From Ensifer canadensis (lineage in GTDB: Bacteria; Pseudomonadota; Alphaproteobacteria; Rhizobiales; Rhizobiaceae), in the NCBI RefSeq assembly GCF_017488845.2, contig NZ_CP083370.1:868001-932000 (forward strand): DNA of 64,000 nucleotides. Direction: 5' to 3'. Under the pieces are notes generated by a model, which did not search any database, was not told the origin of the DNA, and saw nothing but the letters and a program-made list of their open reading frames with translations. Of this stretch, positions 51,510 to 61,612 are shown piece after piece (within the stretch, counting starts at the first letter, position 1; each line of letters opens with the position of its first letter). The translations under genes were made by a program, and so were the position numbers.

Positions 51510-54119
51510 ATGACGTCCTCCCTTACGGAACGTGCAGCCAACGACGATCAGCAGATCGAGGTAGGATGGAGACCCTTTCTGCGCCGTAACCGGCGCTATC
51601 TGCAGGCACTTGCGACATTGCTGGTGATCGCCCTCTTCGGGTTGGCGATCTTTCATCTGACCTCCGAAGTGCAGTACGGCGACGTGGTCCAGGCGCTTGC
51701 AGATACCAGCTGGACCTCTGTCGCCGCGGCGGTGTTCTTCACCGCCTTGAGCTTTTTCGCGCTCACCTTCTACGATGTCGGCGCGCTTGATTACGTCAGG
51801 CGCAAGCTGCCCTATGCCGATGTCGCGTTGACGGCGGCCTGCGCCTATGCGGTCGGCAACACGGCCGGCTTTGGCGCCTTGAGTGGCGGCGCCATCCGCT
51901 ACCGGTCCTATTCGCGGCTGGGCATCGAGCCGGAAAACATCGCCCGGATCATCGCCTTCGTGACGCTCGCCTTCGGCCTTGGGCTTTTGACGGTCACGTG
52001 CCTGAGCCTGCTCGCCGTCGGCGAATATGTGGCGCCCTTGACGGGTCTTAACCCCTTCTGGCTGCGGATGATCGCGGTTGCCATTCTCGGCGTCGTGCTC
52101 GCTGTCTTCGTCAAGGCGCGTGACGGTCATGAGGTCAGCCTCGGGCGCTTCACACTGCGCCTGCCGGATTCGCGCACCTCCTCGCGCCAGTTCCTCGTCA
52201 CGGCGCTGGATCTGGCGGCATCGGCGACGGTGCTCTACGTGCTGCTTCCGGCGGGCACAATCGGTTGGCCCGCCTTCCTGGCGATCTATTCGCTTGCCGT
52301 CGGTATCGGCGTTCTCAGCCATGTTCCGGCCGGGCTCGGCGTCTTCGAGACGATCATCATCGCCACGCTCGGTCACAGCGCCGATGTCGACACGATCCTC
52401 GGTGCGCTGGTTCTCTACCGTGTCATTTATCACGTGCTGCCGCTGCTGATCGCGATCGCGGTTGTCATCGGCACCGAGCTTCGTCAGCTTTCCGGCCATC
52501 CCGTCGCCTCCAGCGTGCGCCGTATCGGCGGCCGTATCACGCCGCTTCTCCTGGCAACACTCGGCATCGTGCTGGCGATCATGCTGGTGCTGTCGAGCGT
52601 CACGCCGACGCCGGATGAGAATCTCGCCTTCCTCGAGGGTCTGCTGCCGCTGCCGATCGTCGAGGGCGCGCACTTTCTGGCAAGCTTGCTCGGCCTTGCG
52701 CTCGTCATCGTCTCGCGCGGGCTCGCACAGCGGCTCGATGGCGCCTGGTGGGCGTCGGTCGCAATCGCCGTTGCCGCACTGCTGCTTTCGCTGATCAAGG
52801 CGATCGCGCTGGTCGAGGCCGGCATGCTTGCCTTCTTTCTCGTCGGTCTCCTCGCCAGCCGCCGTCTGTTTGTTCGGCCGGCTTCGCTCTTCGGCCAGGC
52901 GCTGACGCTGCCGTGGTTGACGGCACTCGGGGTGATCTGCCTGGGTGGGCTGGTCGTCCTGCTGTTCGTCTATCGCGACGTCGAATACAGCCATGAACTC
53001 TGGTGGCAGTTCGAATTCTCTGCCGAGGCGCCGCGCGGCCTGCGTGCGCTTCTGGGTGTGACGATCGGCGCCAGCGCTGTTGCCATCTGGAGCCTGATGC
53101 GCCCGGCGGCCTCAGGCGCGGAGCCGGCAACCGACGATGCCATGGAGCGGGCATTGGCGATCGTCGAGGCGCAGGACATGTCCGATGCCAATCTGGTGCG
53201 CATGGGAGACAAGAGCCTGATGTTTTCCGCCGATGGTCGCGCCTTCATCATGTATGGCCAGCGCGCCCGCTCGTGGATCGCGCTGTTCGACCCGGTGGGG
53301 CCGGTCGATGCCTGGCCGGAACTGATCTGGCAGTTCTTCGAGAGGGCCCGCGCCAGCGGCTGCCGCGCGGTGTTCTATCAGGTTTCGCCACTTGGGCTCG
53401 CCTACTATGCCGATGCGGGACTTCGCGCCTTCAGGCTCGGCGAGCTCGCCCATGTCGATCTCGCCCGTTTCGAGATGAAGGGCGGCAAGTGGGCCAATCT
53501 GCGCCAGCAGGTCAGCCGCGCCCAGCGCGACGGGCTGGAGTTCAAAATGGTGGCTCCAGCAGACGTTCCGGCGATCATGGGCGAATTGACGGCGATTTCC
53601 GATGCATGGCTTGCCCATCACAATGCCAAGGAAAAGGGTTTTTCGCTTGGGGCTTTCGATCCTGAGTATCTGGCCGAACAGCCGGTCGCGATCCTCACCT
53701 ACGAGGGACGGATCGTCGCCTTCGCCAATATCCTGGTGACGGCAACCAAGCAGGAAGGCACCGTCGATCTCATGCGCTTCTCGCCGGATGCCCCCAAGGG
53801 ATCGGTGGATTTCCTGTTCGCGAAGGTGATGGAATATCTGAAGGCCGAGGGGTACCGGACCTTCAATCTTGGCATGGCGCCGCTGTCTGGTATGTCCTCG
53901 CGCCAGATCGCGCCGGTCTGGGATCGGGCAGGGCGAACCTTCTTCGAGCACGGCGAACGCTTCTACAATTTCAAGGGACTTCGCGCCTTCAAGTCGAAGT
54001 TCCACCCCCATTGGCAGCCGCGCTATCTCGTGGCGAGCGGCGGCATCAATCCGATCCTTGCCTTGATGGATGTAACATTCCTGATCGGCGGCGGCCTCAA
54101 GGGAGTGATGAAGAAATGA
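51510..54119 (+). CDS. lpiA: Lysyl-phosphatidylglycerol synthase/flippase LpiA (MprF)
   Basis: An 869-residue two-part protein: about 14 membrane segments to residue ~545 (the flippase part; GFGALSGGAIRYRSYSRLG near 120-140), then a cytoplasmic GNAT-fold synthase domain (DUF2156; KGGKWANLRQQVSRAQRDGL, YRTFNLGMAPLSGM). It attaches lysine from Lys-tRNA to phosphatidylglycerol and flips the lipid, lowering surface negative charge. In rhizobia lpiA is induced at low pH and is followed by acvB, as here (ATGA overlap). The ribosome site before ATG 51510 is weak. Confidence 0.95.
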   Translation: MTSSLTERAANDDQQIEVGWRPFLRRNRRYLQALATLLVIALFGLAIFHLTSEVQYGDVVQALADTSWTSVAAAVFFTALSFFALTFYDVGALDYVRRKLPYADVALTAACAYAVGNTAGFGALSGGAIRYRSYSRLGIEPENIARIIAFVTLAFGLGLLTVTCLSLLAVGEYVAPLTGLNPFWLRMIAVAILGVVLAVFVKARDGHEVSLGRFTLRLPDSRTSSRQFLVTALDLAASATVLYVLLPAGTIGWPAFLAIYSLAVGIGVLSHVPAGLGVFETIIIATLGHSADVDTILGALVLYRVIYHVLPLLIAIAVVIGTELRQLSGHPVASSVRRIGGRITPLLLATLGIVLAIMLVLSSVTPTPDENLAFLEGLLPLPIVEGAHFLASLLGLALVIVSRGLAQRLDGAWWASVAIAVAALLLSLIKAIALVEAGMLAFFLVGLLASRRLFVRPASLFGQALTLPWLTALGVICLGGLVVLLFVYRDVEYSHELWWQFEFSAEAPRGLRALLGVTIGASAVAIWSLMRPAASGAEPATDDAMERALAIVEAQDMSDANLVRMGDKSLMFSADGRAFIMYGQRARSWIALFDPVGPVDAWPELIWQFFERARASGCRAVFYQVSPLGLAYYADAGLRAFRLGELAHVDLARFEMKGGKWANLRQQVSRAQRDGLEFKMVAPADVPAIMGELTAISDAWLAHHNAKEKGFSLGAFDPEYLAEQPVAILTYEGRIVAFANILVTATKQEGTVDLMRFSPDAPKGSVDFLFAKVMEYLKAEGYRTFNLGMAPLSGMSSRQIAPVWDRAGRTFFEHGERFYNFKGLRAFKSKFHPHWQPRYLVASGGINPILALMDVTFLIGGGLKGVMKK

Positions 54120-55501
54120 TGCGGATCCCGATGATCTGGAAGCCTCTGGCAGGTGCCGCCCTTCTCGCCATCGCGACGGTTGCACCGGCTTTAGGGCAGG
54201 AGACGGCGGCGACCTACGACACCGGCATGATCCCGGCACCCCATATCCTCGTCCCGAAGGACAAGGCATCCGCCCTTGTTGTTCTGCTGTCCAATGCGGA
54301 TGGCTGGAGCGACAAGGAAGATGCGGTCGCTCGCGCCCTTGTCGACGACAAGGCGGTCGTCATCGGTATCGACCTCAAGGCCTATCTTGCCTCGCTCGCC
54401 AAGGACGACGGCGACTGCATCTACACGGTGTCGGATATCGAAGCGTTGAGCCAGCAGGTCCAGCGCGTCCTCAAGAGCGATGCCTACCTCCCGCCGATTG
54501 TGGCCGGGGTCGGAGCGGGCGGGGCCATGGCGCTGGCCATCGCCGCACAGACGCCGGCTGCGACCATCGGCCAGACGCTTGCGGTCGATCCGGAGGAAGG
54601 CGTTGCGCTGACGAAGCAGCTCTGCACGCCGGCGGAGAAGACCTTGAAGGCCGATCGCATGGTGTACGGCCTGACGGACGGTGCCCTGCCGGACCCGATC
54701 TCCGTCGTCTTTACGCCGACGGCATCCGACGACGGCCGAAGCCATGTGGCTAAACTCATCGAAAAACACCCTGATATCACGCAGGAAGACAGCGACGACG
54801 AAGCCTATGCGGCGCTATCAGGTCATCTGACGGATCTGATCGACAGCGAGAGCGCGGCAGACAATCCATTCGGCTTGCCCCTGACGGTGCTCGATACCAA
54901 GCCGACACGCGACACCATGGCGGTGATCTATTCCGGCGATGGCGGCTGGCGCGATATCGACAAGCAGGTCGGAGACGTCCTGCAGCAGCAAGGTGTCCCT
55001 GTCGTCGGCATCGATTCTCTGCGTTATTTCTGGTCCGAGCGCGAACCGCAGGCGACGGCCGACGATCTCGCCAAGGTGATGAGCTACTATCGCAAGCGCT
55101 GGAACGTCCGCAATGTTCTCTTGATCGGTTACTCCTTCGGTGCCGATATCCTGCCACGCACTTTCAATCTGCTCCCGCCCGCAGAGCGCGCCCATGTGCG
55201 GCAGGTCACGCTGATGGCGCTATCGCATCAGGTCGACTACAAGATTTCGGTGCTTGGCTGGCTCGGCGCGGCCGGGCAGGGCGATGGCGGCGATCCGCTC
55301 GACGATATCAAGCACATCGACCCCTCTTTGGTGCAGTGCATTCACGGCACCGAGGAAGAAGACGACGCCTGCCCTGACCTGAAGGGCGCGGGCGTCGATG
55401 TCGTCGCGATCGAAGGCGGTCACCATTTCGACGAGGACTATCCCGCCTTGACCCGGCGTGTGCTCGACGCGCTCGACCGGCGGTTGGCTTCGGCAAAGTA
55501 G
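54116..55501 (+). CDS. acvB: AcvB/VirJ-like protein, lysyl-PG hydrolase
   Basis: A 461-residue periplasmic protein: signal peptide ending PALG (about residue 27) and two alpha/beta-hydrolase-like halves. The second has a proper nucleophile elbow, LLIGYSFGAD (Ser340), and a late histidine (GGHHFDED); the first, VAGVGAGGAMAL, has Gly in place of Ser, so it is probably not catalytic. AcvB of Agrobacterium hydrolyses lysyl-phosphatidylglycerol and is required for virulence. It starts inside the lpiA stop (ATGATG), so synthesis and breakdown of the lipid are made from one transcript. Confidence 0.93.
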   Translation: MMRIPMIWKPLAGAALLAIATVAPALGQETAATYDTGMIPAPHILVPKDKASALVVLLSNADGWSDKEDAVARALVDDKAVVIGIDLKAYLASLAKDDGDCIYTVSDIEALSQQVQRVLKSDAYLPPIVAGVGAGGAMALAIAAQTPAATIGQTLAVDPEEGVALTKQLCTPAEKTLKADRMVYGLTDGALPDPISVVFTPTASDDGRSHVAKLIEKHPDITQEDSDDEAYAALSGHLTDLIDSESAADNPFGLPLTVLDTKPTRDTMAVIYSGDGGWRDIDKQVGDVLQQQGVPVVGIDSLRYFWSEREPQATADDLAKVMSYYRKRWNVRNVLLIGYSFGADILPRTFNLLPPAERAHVRQVTLMALSHQVDYKISVLGWLGAAGQGDGGDPLDDIKHIDPSLVQCIHGTEEEDDACPDLKGAGVDVVAIEGGHHFDEDYPALTRRVLDALDRRLASAK

Positions 55502-55508
55502 TGGTGGT

Positions 55509-56183
55509 TTATACGGCCGGCGAAATCAGAGTTGAAGACGCGGGCACGGGACTGATGCCCTGCGTGACGACCCGTCCGTCTTCCATCCAGGCTTTGCCTT
55601 CCGCCAGCAGCCTGAGCGCCATCGGATAGGTGCGGTGCTCGACCGTCAGCACGCGAGCGGCAAGGGTGTCGGCCGTGTCGCCGTCGACAACCGGTACGAC
55701 CGCCTGCGCGACGATCGGACCCTCATCCATGCCCTCGGTGACGAAATGCACCGTACATCCCGCCACTTTCACGCCGGCGTCAATGGCGCGCTGATGGGTG
55801 TGGAGACCCGGAAAGAGCGGCAGAAGCGACGGATGAATGTTGATGATCCGGCCTTCGTGGCGCTGGATGAAGTTCGCCGACAACAGCCGCATATAGCCGG
55901 CAAGGCAGATAATATCGGGAGACAGCCGCTCGAGTTCGGCAAGGACCGCCGCCTCGTGCGCATCCTTGCTGTCGAAATCCTTGCGAAGGAACGCATAGGT
56001 TGGGATGCCGAGCGCTGCAGCCTTGGCAAGGCCTCCGGCATCGGCCTTGTCGGCAATCACTGCGACGATCTCGGCCGGAAAACCAGGCTCGGCGGCAGCT
56101 TTGGCCAGCGAAAGCATGTTGGAGCCGCCGCCCGAGATCAAGACGACGACTTTTTTCCTGCCTGCCGTCACGTCGTTCATCAT
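55509..56183 (-). CDS. purN: Phosphoribosylglycinamide formyltransferase PurN
   Basis: A 224-residue enzyme with [12 protein letters not shown], the catalytic [16 protein letters not shown] (Asn, His) and EGMDEGPI (Asp). It makes formyl-GAR in purine synthesis using 10-formyl-tetrahydrofolate. Its ATGATG start overlaps the purM stop by four bases. It ends seven bases from the convergent acvB stop. Confidence 0.97.
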   Translation of the reverse strand: MMNDVTAGRKKVVVLISGGGSNMLSLAKAAAEPGFPAEIVAVIADKADAGGLAKAAALGIPTYAFLRKDFDSKDAHEAAVLAELERLSPDIICLAGYMRLLSANFIQRHEGRIINIHPSLLPLFPGLHTHQRAIDAGVKVAGCTVHFVTEGMDEGPIVAQAVVPVVDGDTADTLAARVLTVEHRTYPMALRLLAEGKAWMEDGRVVTQGISPVPASSTLISPAV

Positions 56184-57250
56184 AGGGCGAGGCTGCCCTT
56201 GTAGATCGTGCCATGCGCGCCTTCGGCGCGGGCAACCATGCGGCCGAGCGTGAAGACGGTTTCGCCCTCGGCTTCCAGCACGGCTGCAACGTCCTGCGCC
56301 TTTTCCGCCGGAACGACGGCGATCATGCCGACGCCGCAGTTGAACGTGCGCAGCATTTCGTTGGCCGCGACGCCGCCGGTCTGGGCAAGCCAGGAGAAGA
56401 CCTTCGGCGCCTTGATGGCGTCGAGATCGATCTCGGCTGCAAGATGCTTCGGCAGCACGCGCGGAATGTTCTCGGGGAACCCGCCGCCGGTGATATGCGC
56501 CAGCGCCTTGATCGAGCCGGTTTCGCGGATCGCCTTCAGGAGCGGCTTCACATAGATGCGCGTCGGCGTCATCAGGAGATCGGCAAGCGTGCCTTCACCA
56601 AACGGGGCAGGTGCATCCCAGGCAAGACCCGACAGCGCGACGATCTTGCGAACGAGAGAGTAACCGTTGGAGTGAACGCCTGACGATGCAAGGCCGAGGA
56701 TGACGTCGCCTTCACCAATGTCACCCGCTGGAAGCAGCTGGCCGCGTTCGGCCGCACCGACAGCGAAGCCGGCAAGGTCATAGTCGCCTCCGGAATACAT
56801 GCCCGGCATTTCCGCGGTCTCGCCACCGATCAATGCGCAACCGGATTGGCGGCACCCGGCGGCAATGCCGGCAACGATTGCGGCACCCTGATCGGGATCG
56901 AGCTTGCCCGTGGCGAAATAGTCGAGGAAGAACAGCGGCTCGGCACCCTGGACCACCAGGTCGTTGACGCACATGGCAACGAGGTCGATGCCAACGGTGT
57001 CGTGCTTGTTGGCGTCGATGGCAATCTTGAGCTTGGTGCCGACACCGTCATTGGCGGCAACGAGCACCGGGTCGGTGAAACCGGCGGCCTTCAGGTCGAA
57101 CAGGCCGCCGAAGCCGCCGATCTCGCCGTCGGCACCCGGGCGCCGGGTCGAGCGCACATGCGGCTTGATTTTCTCCACCATCAGATTGCCGGCATCGATA
57201 TCCACGCCTGCGTCACTGTAGGTGAGGCCGTTCTTTCCCGACTGGCTCAT
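56180..57250 (-). CDS. purM: Phosphoribosylformylglycinamidine cyclo-ligase PurM
   Basis: A 356-residue enzyme starting [19 protein letters not shown], with [24 protein letters not shown] and the ATP-grasp-like features of the PurM superfamily. It forms aminoimidazole ribotide. The ATG at 57250 has GGAG upstream; the open frame continues for 50 more codons but these do not match the family. purM-purN is the standard order. Confidence 0.97.
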   Translation of the reverse strand: MSQSGKNGLTYSDAGVDIDAGNLMVEKIKPHVRSTRRPGADGEIGGFGGLFDLKAAGFTDPVLVAANDGVGTKLKIAIDANKHDTVGIDLVAMCVNDLVVQGAEPLFFLDYFATGKLDPDQGAAIVAGIAAGCRQSGCALIGGETAEMPGMYSGGDYDLAGFAVGAAERGQLLPAGDIGEGDVILGLASSGVHSNGYSLVRKIVALSGLAWDAPAPFGEGTLADLLMTPTRIYVKPLLKAIRETGSIKALAHITGGGFPENIPRVLPKHLAAEIDLDAIKAPKVFSWLAQTGGVAANEMLRTFNCGVGMIAVVPAEKAQDVAAVLEAEGETVFTLGRMVARAEGAHGTIYKGSLAL

Positions 57251-57510
57251 GCTGGTTCTCCAAGGCTGGTCGCGCGACAGGTATTTTGCGGATGCGATTG
57301 GCACGATGGGCAAGGGAGTGCAAGCCGACAGCCTGCCTTCTCGGCCTTTTTTCAACATTTTGCCCATATCCCACCGGCAAGAACGGTATGGAGGGTTCAA
57401 TTTACCGGGCTGAGAAGCACGCGGACTTGACCGGTGCGCGCCACGCCACCTATCTCCTCATACAGAATATGATGCGGTAAAGGCATGCTTGGCGTGTTAC
57501 GGGGAACACC

Positions 57511-58632
57511 ATGGACATAAAAGTCAGCGGTTCGGGACTACAGCGCCAGGTTATCTTCTGGCTGCTGGTGCTCGCCGCCTTCATCGCCTTCCTGATGGTT
57601 TTCAGCTCGATCCTGCTGCCGTTCCTCGCGGGCATGGCACTGGCCTATTTCCTCGACCCGGTCGCCGACCGCCTTGAGCGCCTCGGCCTCAGTCGGCTGA
57701 TGGCGACGGTGGTGATCCTCATCGGCTTCGTGGTGATCTTCGCCCTGTCGCTGATGATCATCATCCCGGTGATCTTCACCCAGGCCGCCGACTTCATTCA
57801 GAAGATGCCCGGTTACATCTCCAAGCTGCAGGCGCTGTTGACCGACAGCCAGTCGACGCTGCTGCCACAATGGCTGGCGGACCAGATGACGGCGATCAAG
57901 CAGAATTCAGCCAAGCTTTTGGAGCAGGGCGCGAGCTTCCTCGGCACGTTGTTCCAGCAGCTCTGGAACTCTGGCATGGCGCTGCTCGACATTCTGTCGC
58001 TGTTCGTGATCACGCCGGTCGTCGCCTTCTATCTGCTGCTCGACTGGGACCGGATGGTCAACCGGGTCGATAGCTGGGTTCCGCGCGACTATGTCAGCGT
58101 CGTCCGCCAGATCGCCCGGGACATGAACACGACGATCGCCGGCTTCGTTCGCGGCCAGGGCTCGCTCTGCATCATCCTCGGCCTTTACTATGGCATCGGC
58201 CTGTCGCTCGTCGGTCTCAATTTCGGCCTGCTGATCGGCCTCTTTGCCGGCATGATCAGCTTTATCCCCTATGTCGGATCGATGGTCGGTCTGGTGCTGG
58301 CCGTCGGCGTCGCGCTTGTACAGTTCTGGCCCGATTATCTCTGGATCGGGCTTGTCGCTGCCATCTTCTTCAGCGGCCAGTTCCTCGAAGGCAACATCCT
58401 GCAGCCCAAGCTGGTGGGCAAGAGCGTCGGCCTGCATCCGGTCTGGCTGATGTTCGCGCTTCTTGCCTTCGGTGCCCTCTTCGGTTTCGTCGGGCTTCTG
58501 GTTGCGGTTCCCGCGGCCGCCGCCATCGGCGTGCTTGTTCGCTTCGGCATCCAGCGATACCTTGATAGCGATCTCTACCATGGGCATGGAAAGGTCGCGG
58601 CGAAGAAGGCAAAGGGCAGTCAGCCCGGCTGA
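57511..58632 (+). CDS. AI-2E family transporter (PerM/YdgG-like)
   Basis: A 373-residue membrane protein with about eight segments and the family C-terminal block LVGKSVGLHPVWLMFALLAFG (trimmed view) followed by FGFVGLLVAVPAAAAIGVL. Members range from E. coli TqsA (AI-2 export) to PerM and sodium/proton antiporters, so the substrate is not known. It lies 27 bases upstream of hdaA, an order common in alphaproteobacteria, and is divergent from purM. Confidence 0.9.
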   Translation: MDIKVSGSGLQRQVIFWLLVLAAFIAFLMVFSSILLPFLAGMALAYFLDPVADRLERLGLSRLMATVVILIGFVVIFALSLMIIIPVIFTQAADFIQKMPGYISKLQALLTDSQSTLLPQWLADQMTAIKQNSAKLLEQGASFLGTLFQQLWNSGMALLDILSLFVITPVVAFYLLLDWDRMVNRVDSWVPRDYVSVVRQIARDMNTTIAGFVRGQGSLCIILGLYYGIGLSLVGLNFGLLIGLFAGMISFIPYVGSMVGLVLAVGVALVQFWPDYLWIGLVAAIFFSGQFLEGNILQPKLVGKSVGLHPVWLMFALLAFGALFGFVGLLVAVPAAAAIGVLVRFGIQRYLDSDLYHGHGKVAAKKAKGSQPG

Positions 58633-58659
58633 TAGTCCCATCCTTGTCCCGAGTACAGC

Positions 58660-59349
58660 ATGACAAAACGTCCCTTCGAACAACTGCCTCTGGCATTCGA
58701 CCACGACCCGGCAACGGGTCGTGAGGATCTGCTCGTTTCCGATCGGTTGAGCGCGGCGATCGCGATCGTCGATCACTGGCCAGACTGGCCGTCGCCGGTT
58801 GTCATCATCGCCGGCCCGATCGGTTCCGGAAAATCGCATCTCGCCAGCATCTGGAAGGAGAGGGCGGGCGCGCGGGCGATCCACCCGGTTGCGGACTCGG
58901 ATGTGGCGTTGATCGCCGCCAACGGTCCTGTGCTGTTCGAGGATGCCGACCGTCAGGGGTTCGACGACACCACCCTGTTTCATGTCATCAACAGCGTTCG
59001 CCAGCATGGCACGGGCCTCTTGATGACCTCGCGCCTGTGGCCGATGTCCTGGCCGGTCGTTCTTCCGGACCTGCGCTCGCGCCTGAAAGCAGCAACCGTC
59101 GTCGAGATCGGCGAGCCCGACGATGAGTTGTTGACGCAGGTATTGATCAAGCTCTTTGCCGATCGCCAGCTTTTCATCGACGAAAGGCTCGTCGGCTATA
59201 TCGTCCAGCGCATGGAACGCTCGCTCGAGGCTGCCCAGACGATCGTCGAACGCATCGACAGGCTGGCACTCGCCCGCGGCGTCAAGCTGACCCGATCGCT
59301 TGCCGCCGAAGTCCTGGAAGAGCTTGGAAATCAACGCCATTCCGATTGA
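58660..59349 (+). CDS. hdaA: DnaA-related regulator HdaA
   Basis: A 229-residue AAA+ protein. The N-terminal QLPLAF is a beta-clamp-binding motif, GPIGSGKSHL the Walker A loop and VLFEDAD the Walker B region. It has the DnaA ATPase core but lacks the DNA-binding domain IV. HdaA with the sliding clamp stimulates ATP hydrolysis by DnaA, preventing re-initiation; this was shown in Caulobacter. The gene order PerM-hdaA-ppk is conserved in alphaproteobacteria. Confidence 0.9.
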   Translation: MTKRPFEQLPLAFDHDPATGREDLLVSDRLSAAIAIVDHWPDWPSPVVIIAGPIGSGKSHLASIWKERAGARAIHPVADSDVALIAANGPVLFEDADRQGFDDTTLFHVINSVRQHGTGLLMTSRLWPMSWPVVLPDLRSRLKAATVVEIGEPDDELLTQVLIKLFADRQLFIDERLVGYIVQRMERSLEAAQTIVERIDRLALARGVKLTRSLAAEVLEELGNQRHSD

Positions 59350-59414
59350 TTGTCACAGTTCCGTCGTCAAACTGTTATAGTTCCTGCATGCGAAGAAATG
59401 GGGTCTGACCGGTA

Positions 59415-61601
59415 ATGGATAATGCGACGTCTGCGGTGAATGAGAACAAACAGGCCGCGGAGGAGCTAGACCTGCTCTCCAGCCCGGAACGGTTCATCAA
59501 TCGCGAATTTTCGTGGCTGCAATTCAATCGCCGCGTGCTTGAGGAGACCCTGAACACGGCGCATCCGCTCCTGGAGCGTGTCCGCTTTCTGTCGATTTCG
59601 GCCGCCAACCTTGATGAGTTCTTCATGGTGCGCGTCGCCGGCCTCGAGGGCCAGGTGCGGCAGGGGCTCGCCATGCGGTCGCCTGATGGCAAGACGCCGG
59701 CCGAACAGCTCGAAGACATCCTCAAGGAAATCGACAACCTGCAGATGGAGCAGCAGGCGTCGCTCGCCGTCCTGCAGCAGTATCTGGCCAAGGAAGATAT
59801 CCTCATCGTCCGCCCGGCGTCCTTGTCGGCGCAGGACAAAAGCTGGCTTGCCAACGAATTCGACCAGGCGATCTTTCCGGTGCTGACGCCGCTGTCGATC
59901 GACCCGGCGCATCCGTTCCCGTTCATCCCGAACCTCGGGTTCTCGATGGGCCTGCAGCTCGTCAGCAAGACCGGCCGTGAGCCAATGACGGCGCTCTTGC
60001 GCCTGCCGGTGGCGCTCGACCGCTTCATCCGCCTGCCCGATTTCAAGAACGTCATCCGCTACATCACGCTCGAAGACATGGTCAGTCAGTTCATCGAACG
60101 GCTGTTCCCAGGCTACGAGGTCAAGGGCTCGGGCACGTTCCGCATCATCAGAGACAGCGATATCGAAGTCGAAGAAGAGGCCGAAGATCTGGTGCGCTTC
60201 TTCGAAACGGCGCTGAAGCGTCGTCGTCGCGGATCGGTGATCCGCATCGAGCTCGATTCGGAAATGCCCGCTTCGCTGCGCCAGTTCGTCGTTCAAGAAC
60301 TCAGCGTTCCGGAAAACCGCGTCGCCGTTTTGCCGGGGCTTCTGGCGCTGAACACGCTGTCGGAAATCACCAAGGCGCCGCGCGACGATCTGCGCTTTGA
60401 ACCTTACAATCCGCGCTTCCCCGAGCGCGTGCGCGAACACGCCGGCGATTGTTTTGCCGCGATCCGCGAAAAGGACATGGTGGTCCACCACCCCTATGAG
60501 TCCTTCGACGTCGTGGTGCAGTTCCTGCTGCAATCGGCGCGCGATCCGGAAGTGGTCGCCATCAAGCAGACGCTCTACCGTACCTCGAACGACAGTCCGA
60601 TTGTGCGCGCGCTTGTCGACGCTGCCGAAGCCGGAAAGTCCGTGACGGCGCTGGTCGAACTGAAGGCCCGCTTCGATGAGGAAGCCAACATCCGCTGGGC
60701 GCGCGACCTGGAGCGCGCCGGCGTGCAGGTGGTCTTCGGGTTCATCGAACTCAAGACCCATGCCAAGATGTCGATGGTGGTGCGTCGCGAAGAGGGCCGG
60801 TTGCGCACCTATTGCCACCTCGGCACCGGCAACTACCATCCGGTCACGGCGAAGATCTACACTGACCTGTCATTCTTCACCTGCAACCCGGTCATCGCCC
60901 ATGACATGGCGAACATCTTCAACTTCATCACCGGTTACGGCGAGCCGGAAGCCGGCATGAAGCTGGCGGTTTCGCCGCACACGCTTCGCCCCCGCATCCT
61001 CAAGCATATCGAGGAGGAGATCGAGCACGCCAAGGCCGGCCGGCCTGCGGCGATCTGGATGAAGATGAACTCGCTCGTCGATCCGGAAATCATAGACGCG
61101 CTCTACAAGGCAAGCCGTGCCGGGGCTGAAGTCGACCTGGTGGTACGCGGCATCTGCTGCCTGAGGCCGCAGGTGCCGGGGCTGTCCGACAATATTCGTG
61201 TCAAGTCCATCGTCGGCAGATTCCTTGAACATTCCCGCATATTCTGCTTCGGCAACGGTCACGGCCTTCCATCGGAGAATGCGCTTGTCTATATCGGCTC
61301 GGCGGATATGATGCCGCGAAATCTGGACCGGCGGGTTGAGACGCTTGTGCCTCTTATCAACCGGACTGTGCACGAACAGGTACTTTCGCAGATCATGCTG
61401 GGCAATCTCATCGATAACCAGCAGAGCTACGAAATTCTTCCCGACGGTACGTCTCGCCGGATGGAAGTCGGCAAGGACGCCGAACCTTTCAACGCGCAGC
61501 ACTATTTCATGACCAATCCCAGCCTCTCCGGCCGGGGTGAAGCCCTGAAGTCCAGTGCACCGAAGCTGATTGCCGGCTGGAAGAGCAGCTGGCACAAGTA
61601 A
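59415..61601 (+). CDS. ppk: Polyphosphate kinase 1
   Basis: A 728-residue enzyme with PPK1 motifs: [18 protein letters not shown] (N-terminal), [36 protein letters not shown] with the first catalytic histidine, and [10 protein letters not shown] with the second. It polymerises ATP gamma-phosphate into polyphosphate, on the membrane. It is 65 bases after hdaA and 11 before ppx. Confidence 0.97.
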   Translation: MDNATSAVNENKQAAEELDLLSSPERFINREFSWLQFNRRVLEETLNTAHPLLERVRFLSISAANLDEFFMVRVAGLEGQVRQGLAMRSPDGKTPAEQLEDILKEIDNLQMEQQASLAVLQQYLAKEDILIVRPASLSAQDKSWLANEFDQAIFPVLTPLSIDPAHPFPFIPNLGFSMGLQLVSKTGREPMTALLRLPVALDRFIRLPDFKNVIRYITLEDMVSQFIERLFPGYEVKGSGTFRIIRDSDIEVEEEAEDLVRFFETALKRRRRGSVIRIELDSEMPASLRQFVVQELSVPENRVAVLPGLLALNTLSEITKAPRDDLRFEPYNPRFPERVREHAGDCFAAIREKDMVVHHPYESFDVVVQFLLQSARDPEVVAIKQTLYRTSNDSPIVRALVDAAEAGKSVTALVELKARFDEEANIRWARDLERAGVQVVFGFIELKTHAKMSMVVRREEGRLRTYCHLGTGNYHPVTAKIYTDLSFFTCNPVIAHDMANIFNFITGYGEPEAGMKLAVSPHTLRPRILKHIEEEIEHAKAGRPAAIWMKMNSLVDPEIIDALYKASRAGAEVDLVVRGICCLRPQVPGLSDNIRVKSIVGRFLEHSRIFCFGNGHGLPSENALVYIGSADMMPRNLDRRVETLVPLINRTVHEQVLSQIMLGNLIDNQQSYEILPDGTSRRMEVGKDAEPFNAQHYFMTNPSLSGRGEALKSSAPKLIAGWKSSWHK

Positions 61602-61612
61602 AACGGAATTGC

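Noticed and set aside
51471..52994. 507-codon open frame opposite lpiA
   Set aside because: Its product is mostly Asp, Arg, Gln and His, typical of an antisense frame to a membrane protein.
57907..59340. Long minus-strand open frame opposite the PerM-like gene and hdaA
   Set aside because: It spans two real genes and has no protein family features.
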